Positions 1 to 4,947 of a stretch of 5,449 bases of DNA are shown here, in pieces. The position numbers were made by a program, and so were the translations under genes. This DNA is from Candidatus Caldarchaeum sp. (GTDB lineage Archaea; Thermoproteota; Nitrososphaeria_A; Caldarchaeales; Caldarchaeaceae): assembly GCA_025054795.1 (NCBI GenBank), contig JANWZU010000024.1:1-5449 (forward strand), given 5' to 3'. Position 1 is the first letter of the stretch, and every line of letters starts with the position of its first letter. The notes under the pieces are model-generated. The model searched no databases and had not been told where the DNA came from. It worked only from the letters and a program-made list of their open reading frames with translations.

Positions 1-511
1 CCGCCTTTTCAAAAGCTTCCGGCTGAAACCCACTAACGGAAGAAAGCAATCCGTACACAGCTCCAACCATCTCTGGAACAGCGTACCTAGGCTCGTAGCC
101 CTCCGAAACCCGGACGACGCTAAAGCCTCTAGACTCGAGGAAGGAAGTTAAACGGCCTCCTGTCGAGACGCCGACAACCTTTGCCCTCTTATTCAGAGAG
201 TCAACCGCTGCGTGGAGTGTTTCCGCTGTGTTCCCCGAGTAGCTGACCGCTATGACTAGTGTCTCGGGGCCGCATCTGTGTGGCGCCTTGATGTCCTTGA
301 TGGGCAACACCTCGGCTTCACAGCCCGGTTCCTTCAGGGACGCTACGACGTCGCCGACTATGCCAGAGCCGCCCACCCCTAGTATTACGACTTTGCTGAA
401 ACTGCCCAGCCGAAGACCGTGAACTGCTTCTACACCAGCCTTGAAGCCTTTCCTGTACATGGAGGGGGAGGAGAGAATAGTCTTCCAAGCCCTCTCGAAA
501 TGTTCGCTCAA
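1..511 (-). CDS. Bifunctional phosphoglucose/phosphomannose isomerase, N-terminal part (cut by window start)
   Basis: This is the N-terminal 170 residues of a SIS-fold sugar-phosphate isomerase that interconverts glucose-6-P or mannose-6-P with fructose-6-P in the cytoplasm. Visible motifs are the glycine-rich GVGGSGIVGD (residues 45-54), the phosphate-binding SYSGNTAET (90-98), STGGRL (116-121), and PRYAVP (141-146), the Pro-Arg-x-Ala-x-Pro element typical of the archaeal PGI/PMI family. Family members are about 300-340 residues, so roughly half is missing off the left edge. I chose the TTG at 511-509, which overlaps the upstream stop as TTGA. An in-frame GTG at 520-518 is an alternative that adds three residues, and neither has a clear Shine-Dalgarno. 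The gene is last in a minus-strand run after the CinA-like and metallophosphoesterase genes, so it is probably translationally coupled. The family call is firm; which sugar dominates cannot be told. Confidence 0.93.
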   Translation of the reverse strand, partial: MSEHFERAWKTILSSPSMYRKGFKAGVEAVHGLRLGSFSKVVILGVGGSGIVGDVVASLKEPGCEAEVLPIKDIKAPHRCGPETLVIAVSYSGNTAETLHAAVDSLNKRAKVVGVSTGGRLTSFLESRGFSVVRVSEGYEPRYAVPEMVGAVYGLLSSVSGFQPEAFEKA

Positions 512-1305
512 CGAGACCACTTGCCCGTTTTTTCGAGAGACTGTTTGAAATATTTTAACGCATCTTCGAGCTGAGCTCGATGCCGTTTGTCAGCTATGAA
601 ATCTACTACGACGACTACGCCGCCCTCGACTCCTTTGGGATTGCTCTTCAGATAAACTCTAGGAAACCTCTTCATCGTCTCAACCAGCAGCGGAGCCAGC
701 TTGGATTCGACAACTCCCTCCACCGTTAGGCTTTCGACTATAAACCCTCTACCACGAGCCTCTTTCTGTAATATTGGGGCAACCTCGTTGTCGAATATCG
801 CCATCAGCTCACGTGGAACCCCAGGCAGACAGACAACCCTAACACTGTTCTTCTCTGCAAGAATTCCCGGCGCTGCACCAGCCGGGTTCCTCAGAGGCTT
901 TGAGCCCATAGGAAGCCGGGCCATCTTCAACCTCTCTTTAGTGAGCGTCGGGTCGTTGATTACACCCTGCTGAGCCAGCATAAGGTACCGCTGCTTCAAG
1001 ACTTCGACGACGTCTTCGTAGAGCATCAGGGGTTTGCCTAGGGCTTTTGCGACAGCCTGAAGCGTTTTGTCGTCGTGGGTGGGGCCTAGGCCGCCGGAGA
1101 CAAAAACCCATCCCGGCCGGCGTTTTATCGCTTCGGCTAGAGCGGCTGTTATGTCCTTCAACCTGTCTCTTACAACCGTGGCCCGTGAGACTGTGTAGCC
1201 CATCTGGCTGAGCCTTCCGCAGACCCAGTGGAGGTTTGTGTTGACCGTCCTCCCGTCTAGGAGCTCGTTTCCGACGTTTATAACCTCTACAACGTATCTT
1301 GTCAT
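508..1305 (-). CDS. CinA N-terminal / molybdopterin-binding-fold protein (COG1058), possible nucleotide pyrophosphatase
   Basis: A 265-residue protein made of the MoCF/CinA-N domain only, without the C-terminal nicotinamide-nucleotide amidase domain found in bacterial CinA. The fold motifs are clear: GNELLDGRTVNTN (12-24), SGGLGPTHDD (70-79), NPAGAAPGI (140-148) and LPGVPREL (160-167). The length matches archaeal stand-alone COG1058 proteins. Bacterial COG1058 domains have been reported to hydrolyse ADP-ribose and related dinucleotides, so a role in clearing NAD breakdown products is a reasonable inference. Molybdopterin binding is only structural resemblance. It starts at ATG 1305-1303, preceded by a GAGG at 1311-1308 that sits only 2 nt from the ATG, unusually close for a working ribosome site. 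It lies 9 bp downstream of the phosphoesterase and overlaps the isomerase gene by 4 bp, so cotranscription is likely. Confidence 0.92.
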   Translation of the reverse strand: MTRYVVEVINVGNELLDGRTVNTNLHWVCGRLSQMGYTVSRATVVRDRLKDITAALAEAIKRRPGWVFVSGGLGPTHDDKTLQAVAKALGKPLMLYEDVVEVLKQRYLMLAQQGVINDPTLTKERLKMARLPMGSKPLRNPAGAAPGILAEKNSVRVVCLPGVPRELMAIFDNEVAPILQKEARGRGFIVESLTVEGVVESKLAPLLVETMKRFPRVYLKSNPKGVEGGVVVVVDFIADKRHRAQLEDALKYFKQSLEKTGKWSR

Positions 1306-1315
1306 GGCCTCATCT

Positions 1316-1966
1316 TCATAGATGATGAAGCTCAGCGTCGACCTCTTTATCGCCTATGTTCAGTATGGCGCAGAAACCGTCCCTCGCAGGCCCTGCGTTA
1401 ACTACTTTTGTTCCACCTATCGATGAAACAGACCTGGCCTCGTGGATGTGGCCGCAGCAGACTGCAATCGGCCTTTTCTCCTCGACAAACCTCCTTATGG
1501 CCGTGCTTCCGAGATGTCTGCCTCGAGCTGCGTCCGCCTCACCTCCGTAGGGAGGTGTATGGCTAACCAGTATGAACCGCTCTGAAGACGTGTTTACACT
1601 TGAGAGCATGCGAGCGAATTCCTCTTCGCTGAACTCAATCAGAGTGTTAAAAGGTGAGAGGTTTCCTCCTCCAAGCCCAATCATCTCAAAGTCGCCGAGC
1701 GCCGTTTTCTTGAGATGAATGTTCACTATCTTCGGGTTGCTCGGTGTCCATGTCAGCAAGGCCGGATGGTCGCAGTTCCCCGCCACGAAAAAAACCTTCA
1801 ACCCCGATTCAGCCAGCTTGTCGAGCAAAGGCCCTGCCTGAGCCACTCCACCGAAGTGAGTTATGTCGCCGACGACCAGTATGGCGTCGCATCCAGATGA
1901 TTTTTCAACAGCCCTAACAACAGCCTCATAACTTCCATGAATGTCTGATATCTGGAGAAGACGCAT
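1316..1966 (-). CDS. Icc-like calcineurin-fold metallophosphoesterase
   Basis: A 216-residue single-domain phosphoesterase with the full set of calcineurin-fold metal ligands in order: D8 and H10 (SDIHG), D34 (GDITHFG), N64 and D66/H67 (GNCDH), H136 (SHTPP), and H173/H175 (CGHIHE). The GDITHFG and GNCDH wording is that of the archaeal group related to Icc (COG2129). Two divalent metals would activate water against a phosphoester. The substrate is unknown; cyclic nucleotides, nucleotides and small phosphomonoesters are all possible. There is no signal peptide or membrane segment, so it is cytoplasmic. It starts at ATG 1966-1964 with no Shine-Dalgarno. A TATA-like box at 1994-1988 lies at the right distance for a leaderless transcript. 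It appears to be the first gene of the minus-strand run that continues into the CinA-like and isomerase genes. Confidence 0.92.
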   Translation of the reverse strand: MRLLQISDIHGSYEAVVRAVEKSSGCDAILVVGDITHFGGVAQAGPLLDKLAESGLKVFFVAGNCDHPALLTWTPSNPKIVNIHLKKTALGDFEMIGLGGGNLSPFNTLIEFSEEEFARMLSSVNTSSERFILVSHTPPYGGEADAARGRHLGSTAIRRFVEEKRPIAVCCGHIHEARSVSSIGGTKVVNAGPARDGFCAILNIGDKEVDAELHHL

Positions 1967-1987
1967 CAGACCAACAATAATTCATGG

Positions 1988-1994
1988 AATATAT
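1988..1994 (-). promoter_or_regulatory. TATA-like box for the metallophosphoesterase operon
   Basis: Read on the minus strand, the bases are ATATATT, preceded by a purine-rich GGAAACC (2003-1997) that could be a TFB-recognition element. The box centre (1991) is 25 bp upstream of the ATG at 1966, the archaeal spacing that would place transcription start on the start codon. The box is nearly self-complementary and could also be read rightward, but the plus-strand gene has a better placed box further on. Confidence 0.5.
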
Positions 1995-2015
1995 CAAGGT
2001 TTCCGGCTGTTAACG

Positions 2016-2023
2016 CTTTTTAG
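2016..2023 (+). promoter_or_regulatory. TATA-like box for the CBS-RING-like / dehydrogenase pair
   Basis: The bases CTTTTTAG resemble the crenarchaeal box A (CTTTTTAA). Its 3' end lies 23 bp before the TTG at 2046, so transcription would start at about 2046-2047. This fits a leaderless message and argues against the longer reading from ATG 1941, which lies upstream of the box. Confidence 0.42.
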
Positions 2024-2045
2024 CAGGCTAAACACCCAATCTTTG

Positions 2046-2624
2046 TTGTGGCCGGGAGCTAAGGTCAGGGACGTCGTCAAGCTTCAAGTGATATCTATCG
2101 ATGGACATGCAACCGTGCTGGAGGCAGCTAAGCTGATGAGCGAGAAGAAAATAAGCGGACTCGTAGTGACTTTGAACGGTGTTCCACTCGGTCTCATCAC
2201 GGAGAGAGACATAGTTTCGAGGGTAGTGGCAAAGAACCTAGAACCCTCAAGGACGCTGGTCAAGGACGTCATGAGCGCTCCTCTTCTGACAATAGACATA
2301 GAGGCATCTCTGCTTGAGGCCGTTGATTTGATGAACAGGAAAAAGGTCAGAAGAGTGGTAGTGACAGAGGACAACAGGATAGTGGGCATATTCACGGTTA
2401 GAGATGTTTTGGCTCTTTCGAGGATGTGCAGCTACTGCGGCAAGCAGCTCAAGCCTGTGCTAGCCTCTTCACCTGAAGCCGAGACCGACCTTGTTCTTGA
2501 ATGCAGCTGCGGAGCAGTCTACCACATGGAGTGTGCTAAAACAGTAGTATACTGCATTTACTGCTCGAGAAAGCTGGTTGCTGAGGTTTATTATCCAGCT
2601 CCCGAAGACACCTTCAGCGGTTGA
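2046..2624 (+). CDS. Tandem CBS-domain protein with C-terminal RING/PHD-like zinc module
   Basis: From TTG 2046 the product is 192 residues. CBS domain 1 spans about 7-60 (VRDVVKLQV at the start, LGLITERDIVSRV at the end). CBS domain 2 spans about 73-124 (VKDVMSAPLLTID to IVGIFTVRDVL). The pair would form a Bateman module, which in known proteins binds adenine nucleotides such as AMP, ATP or SAM and senses energy state. The tail carries eight potential zinc ligands: C128, C131, C153, C155, H160, C163, C170, C173. Their spacing, C-x2-C-x21-C-x-C-x4-H-x2-C-x6-C-x2-C, is a C4HC3 cross-brace pattern like RING or PHD fingers. The start is uncertain. An in-frame ATG at 1941 adds 35 unconserved residues and overlaps the divergent phosphoesterase by 26 bp. 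TTG 2043 or 2046 fits the promoter and begins right before CBS1. The gene overlaps the dehydrogenase gene by 4 bp. Confidence 0.82.
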   Translation: MWPGAKVRDVVKLQVISIDGHATVLEAAKLMSEKKISGLVVTLNGVPLGLITERDIVSRVVAKNLEPSRTLVKDVMSAPLLTIDIEASLLEAVDLMNRKKVRRVVVTEDNRIVGIFTVRDVLALSRMCSYCGKQLKPVLASSPEAETDLVLECSCGAVYHMECAKTVVYCIYCSRKLVAEVYYPAPEDTFSG

Positions 2625-3571
2625 CGGGTAAAAGGATTCTAGTTTCCTATGTAGAGCTAGACGAAGAGGACCTTACAAAGCTCGGCAAGTATGCCGAAGT
2701 TTACACACCATCTAGCAAGGGTTTTGAAGAAGCAAAGGGAGAAGCCGAATTAGCGCTGTCAATCGTCCTCCAGCCGAGCGAGCTTAAGAAGCTGAAGAAG
2801 CTCGAGTTCCTTCAGACCCTTTCAGCCGGTGTGGACAGCCTACCATGGTCCATGATCCCTGAAAAAGTGGTCGTCTGCGGCAACATGGGCTCAAACGCAG
2901 ATGCAGTCGCCGAGCATGCATGGGCACTTCTTCTCGCCGCCTCCAAAAGACTTCATCACTACTTGCCCAACGTAAAGAACGGGGATTTCAGCCAGAGAAC
3001 TGAGACGCTCCAGCTGCGGGGGAGGACACTATGCGTCGTCGGGATGGGGTCGATTGGGCGGAAAGTAGCCGAGGTCGGGAAAGCCTTCGGCATGCGTGTT
3101 ATCGGAGTGACTCGGTCAGGCTCATCGAGTATAGATGTCGACCGGGTTGTAGGCCCTGAAGGGTTGGATGAGGCTTTGAGGGAAAGCGATTTTGTCGTTC
3201 TGTCGGCTCCTTTGACAAAGCATACCCGTGGGTTGATTGGGCTCGATAGGCTTCGGTTGCTGAAGAAGAGGTGCGTCTTGGTGAACATAGGCCGGGCTGA
3301 GCTGGTTGACAGAGAGGCCCTGCTTGTCTACATAAGAGAGAACCCTGAGGCAGTGGTGGCGACAGACGTTTGGTGGAACGTGAAGCTCGGCGAGAAGTGG
3401 GAGACCGAGCTGATAAACTACCCCAACTTCATAGGAACACCATGGGTGGCCGGAGGGTTTGGAAGTCCCGAGATTTTCTCAAGAATGAAGCAGGCGGCAG
3501 TGGAAAACATAATACGGTACCTGAGCGGACAAAAGCCACACAACATAGTCGACCGCTCAGACTATGTTTGA
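2621..3571 (+). CDS. D-2-hydroxyacid dehydrogenase family protein with altered active site
   Basis: A 316-residue member of the D-isomer-specific 2-hydroxyacid dehydrogenase family (NAD-dependent 2-oxoacid reduction in typical members). Visible elements are LQTLSAGVDSLP (64-75) of the substrate domain, the Rossmann loop GMGSIG (141-146), LSAPLTKHTRGLI (194-206), and NIGRAELVD (222-230) with R225 matching the substrate-carboxylate arginine. The later motifs depart from the norm. Where most members have DVFxxEP the protein reads DVWWNV (249-254), so the relay Glu is Val. Where they have TPHxAG it reads TPWVAG (273-278), so the proton-donating His is Trp275. The DVWW wording recalls a divergent subfamily near phosphonate dehydrogenases, which as I recall keeps the His. 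The start is TTG 2621, overlapping the preceding stop as TTGA with no Shine-Dalgarno; coupling to the CBS gene is likely. The substrate is unknown and ordinary dehydrogenase activity is doubtful. Confidence 0.88.
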   Translation: MTGKRILVSYVELDEEDLTKLGKYAEVYTPSSKGFEEAKGEAELALSIVLQPSELKKLKKLEFLQTLSAGVDSLPWSMIPEKVVVCGNMGSNADAVAEHAWALLLAASKRLHHYLPNVKNGDFSQRTETLQLRGRTLCVVGMGSIGRKVAEVGKAFGMRVIGVTRSGSSSIDVDRVVGPEGLDEALRESDFVVLSAPLTKHTRGLIGLDRLRLLKKRCVLVNIGRAELVDREALLVYIRENPEAVVATDVWWNVKLGEKWETELINYPNFIGTPWVAGGFGSPEIFSRMKQAAVENIIRYLSGQKPHNIVDRSDYV

Positions 3572-3575
3572 CAAA

Positions 3576-3583
3576 CTTAATAC
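3576..3583 (+). promoter_or_regulatory. TATA-like box for tRNA-Ser
   Basis: The bases CTTAATAC lie 24 bp before the first base of the mature tRNA, so transcription would start a few bases upstream of it. The box sits in the short AT-rich gap after the dehydrogenase stop, so the tRNA probably has its own promoter. The second AT-rich run at 3594-3602 is too close to the tRNA to serve. Confidence 0.4.
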
Positions 3584-3607
3584 AACCGGTTTCAAAAATT
3601 TAGCGGA

Positions 3608-3717
3608 GCCGGGGTCCCACAGCCAGGTAGTGGGCCGGCCTCGAGATCGGATTCAGGCTGGTCAGGACAGCCGGTGGCCTTCCACAGGCCTCGTGGGTTC
3701 AAATCCCACCCCCGGCG
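3608..3717 (+). tRNA. trnS: tRNA-Ser (anticodon CGA), with a 23-nt anticodon-loop intron
   Basis: A complete class II tRNA folds here. The acceptor stem is GCCGGGG/CCCCGGC (3608-3614 with 3710-3716). The D stem is CCAC/GTGG (3617-3620 with 3630-3633) and the D loop contains the GG pair. The anticodon stem is CCGGC/GCCGG (3635-3639 with 3670-3674). A long variable arm has a 4-bp GGCC/GGCC stem (3676-3679 with 3687-3690). The T arm is GTGGG-TTCAAAT-CCCAC (3693-3709). The discriminator is G (3717), as expected for serine and unlike the A of leucine. CCA is not encoded. Thirty bases lie between the anticodon stem strands instead of seven. Removing 3646-3668 leaves the loop CTCGAGA with anticodon CGA (3642-3644), reading UCG. 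The mature length would be 87 nt. Confidence 0.92.
3646..3668 (+). other. Archaeal tRNA intron (between positions 37 and 38 of tRNA-Ser)
   Basis: Placed at the canonical 37/38 site, the 23-nt intron has candidate 3-nt bulges at 3644-3646 and 3667-3669, each cut after its second base. The central helix pairs C3640-G3666, T3641-G3665 and G3643-C3663, with a C3642/A3664 mismatch, so the bulge-helix-bulge is imperfect. A competing hairpin pairs 3645-3650 with 3658-3663 (GATCGG/CTGGTC, including two G-T pairs) around a 7-nt loop. Shifting the intron by one base (3647-3669) gives the same mature RNA. Splicing would need the archaeal tRNA endonuclease. Confidence 0.75.
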
Positions 3718-3722
3718 CTTTT
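3718..3722 (+). terminator. Short oligo-T stretch after tRNA-Ser
   Basis: CTTTT directly follows the discriminator base. Archaeal transcripts end at oligo-U runs, and four Ts is a weak signal. It overlaps the stop codon of the convergent gene at 3723-3721, so any longer tRNA transcript would be antisense to that gene. Confidence 0.3.
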
Positions 3723-4398
3723 ACGTGGATACTGTTTGTTGGAAACTCAGGAAGCCTCCGCAGAACCTGAGAACGGCTTCGACGAGGGTTTGGGACGTCG
3801 ATTCCAAGTAGCTCCCCTCAACTCCGGGTACTCCGCAGGCCATGAGAAGCACCCGCCTGCTGGCTTCAGAGACCTTCGAACTGTCGGCATCCCTGTACGG
3901 GTAGATGGCCACCAGCTTCTCCTCGTCCTCGACCACAACCTCCTTTCCCGACAACCGAAAAGGCACGTCCATTCCTATTCCGCGGAAAACTTCGCCTGCA
4001 CGTGAAAACCTCATGTGCAGAGGCCCTTTCAGATGGTCGGCGTCGAAAGCGGCTATGGGCACGAGGCTTGACATCGAAACGACGTTGTAGACGTCGACCA
4101 AACTGTTTACTCTAGGAAAATCTTTTCCCTGCAGAACACGTCTCAGAAGGGCCTCGGCCGAGGGCCTTGTTTTCGTCGGGTCGATTCCTATTCTCCAGAA
4201 GAAATCTCTGTAGGCCCTCACCAGCGGGTGCGAGGTAAGCTGTTCCAGCCTGAATTTTCCCTTGACATCCTCAACGGCTCTCGAGACATACTCCTCCAAA
4301 CCCGAAACCTGCCGTCCGACTATAACCTCATGTACCATCGATAGCTGCACACGCAGATGCTTGAAATGGGTCGAAACCTCTTCCGAGACAGAGAACAT
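3721..4398 (-). CDS. Stand-alone B3/B4 domain protein (PheRS beta editing-domain-like, COG3382)
   Basis: A 225-residue protein matching the B3/B4 domain that in bacterial phenylalanyl-tRNA synthetase beta chains hydrolyses mischarged Tyr-tRNA. The recognised run includes YRDFFWRIGIDPTKTRPSAE (63-82), PRVNSLVDVYNVVS (95-108), PIAAFDADHLKG (114-125) and VAIYPYRDADSSKV (163-176). The length agrees with free-standing archaeal and bacterial COG3382 proteins. Trans-editing of a misacylated tRNA or binding of an aminoacyl group is inference from the domain; I do not know a proven substrate. The start is ATG 4398-4396, and the N-terminus (SVSEEVSTHF) aligns with family starts as I recall them. There is no Shine-Dalgarno and no well placed TATA box, so cotranscription from the ferredoxin gene 23 bp upstream is likely. 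It converges on tRNA-Ser with a 3-bp gap. Confidence 0.85.
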   Translation of the reverse strand: MFSVSEEVSTHFKHLRVQLSMVHEVIVGRQVSGLEEYVSRAVEDVKGKFRLEQLTSHPLVRAYRDFFWRIGIDPTKTRPSAEALLRRVLQGKDFPRVNSLVDVYNVVSMSSLVPIAAFDADHLKGPLHMRFSRAGEVFRGIGMDVPFRLSGKEVVVEDEEKLVAIYPYRDADSSKVSEASRRVLLMACGVPGVEGSYLESTSQTLVEAVLRFCGGFLSFQQTVST

Positions 4399-4413
4399 CG
4401 ACTAAAATATATT

Positions 4414-4420
4414 GAAAAAG
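4414..4420 (-). terminator. T5 run right after the ferredoxin stop
   Basis: On the minus strand the bases CTTTTTC follow the ferredoxin stop codon by 1 base, and the T-rich stretch ATATATTTTA comes next. This could release part of the ferredoxin transcripts, which are probably abundant, leaving read-through into the B3/B4 gene. There is no hairpin. The signal is weak. Confidence 0.3.
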
Positions 4421-4421
4421 T

Positions 4422-4847
4422 TTACGGTGGGTTGATTTTGATGGCTTTCGTTGGGCACGAGGCTTCGCAGGCCATGCAGAAGATGCAGTCAGCTTCCCTT
4501 ATGGGCTCCGACTTGTCTGTTCTGTATTTTTCGTAGAGCTCGCCTTCGACCGGGTAAAGGTCGTTGCCCGTGCCTGACCTGCCGGGGTTGAGAGCCCATT
4601 CGAAGACGTTGACCGGGCAGACATCCATGCATATTCCGTCGGCTATGCATGCCTCCCAGTCGACAGCCACTATTTTTCCATGGATTCCCAGCTTCGTCGG
4701 GTAGGGGTTTCCGTTGGCGTCCAGCCTAGTTATTCCCTCGGCACGGACTTCATGACCGTTGTGCGAGCCGGTCAGTGGAAACTCGTCTGGCTTTTTGAGA
4801 AAGTCGGGGTCTATGGGCTTCGGAGCATAATCAACCTGCCTAACCAA
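4422..4847 (-). CDS. zfx: Zinc-containing seven-iron (3Fe-4S/4Fe-4S) ferredoxin
   Basis: A 141-residue dicluster ferredoxin of the Sulfolobus/Thermoplasma zinc type, a small cytoplasmic electron carrier, for example for 2-oxoacid:ferredoxin oxidoreductases. Cluster motif I is C67-IADGI-C73-MDV-C77-P and motif II is C121-IF-C124-MA-C127-EAS-C131-P. By the family pattern C67, C73 and C131 hold the 3Fe-4S cluster, with D70 in place of a fourth Cys. C77, C121, C124 and C127 hold the 4Fe-4S cluster. Zinc ligands H29 and H32 (SHNGHE) and H56 (GIHG) are present. The fourth ligand, Asp76 in the S. tokodaii protein, aligns with E114. It is longer than the about 103-residue Sulfolobus form, with a longer N-terminus and a longer linker between clusters (84-114). 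The start is TTG 4847-4845; an in-frame TGA three codons upstream (4856-4854) rules out a longer reading. The B3/B4 gene follows after 23 bp. Confidence 0.95.
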   Translation of the reverse strand: MVRQVDYAPKPIDPDFLKKPDEFPLTGSHNGHEVRAEGITRLDANGNPYPTKLGIHGKIVAVDWEACIADGICMDVCPVNVFEWALNPGRSGTGNDLYPVEGELYEKYRTDKSEPIREADCIFCMACEASCPTKAIKINPP

Positions 4848-4875
4848 TTCTACTCAGAAACGTAGCGATGGTCTA

Positions 4876-4884
4876 CAATATAAC
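4876..4884 (-). promoter_or_regulatory. TATA-like box for the ferredoxin gene
   Basis: On the minus strand the bases GTTATATTG are centred at 4880. Transcription would begin near 4855, leaving a leader of only about 8 nt before the TTG start. The leader contains GAGT but no convincing Shine-Dalgarno. Confidence 0.45.
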
Positions 4885-4914
4885 GGTAATCCATCCAAAC
4901 AAGACAGATAAACC

Positions 4915-4923
4915 CATAAAAAC
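4915..4923 (+). promoter_or_regulatory. TATA-like box for the CAU tRNA
   Basis: The bases CATAAAAAC are centred about 29 bp before the first base of the tRNA, predicting a start a few bases upstream of the mature 5' end. The box lies about 35 bp from the opposite-facing ferredoxin box, so the 100-bp gap holds two divergent promoters. Confidence 0.42.
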
Positions 4924-4947
4924 ACCTTCATCAAGCTACTACTGTGA

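Noticed and set aside
2048..2050. GTG as start of the CBS protein
   Set aside because: It is out of frame with the CBS reading; the in-frame codons here are TTG 2043 and TTG 2046.
3640..3669. Anticodon GGA from an alternative splice register (intron 3642-3664)
   Set aside because: The resulting loop CTGGACA puts C at position 37, where a purine is expected, and the helix needed for that cut does not pair.
3564..3770. Plus-strand open frame spanning tRNA-Ser
   Set aside because: It runs straight through the tRNA cloverleaf and is explained by the GC-rich stems.
4404..4414. ATATATTTTA as a promoter for the B3/B4 gene
   Set aside because: It would place the transcription start about 15 bases inside the coding region, with no usable in-frame start soon after.
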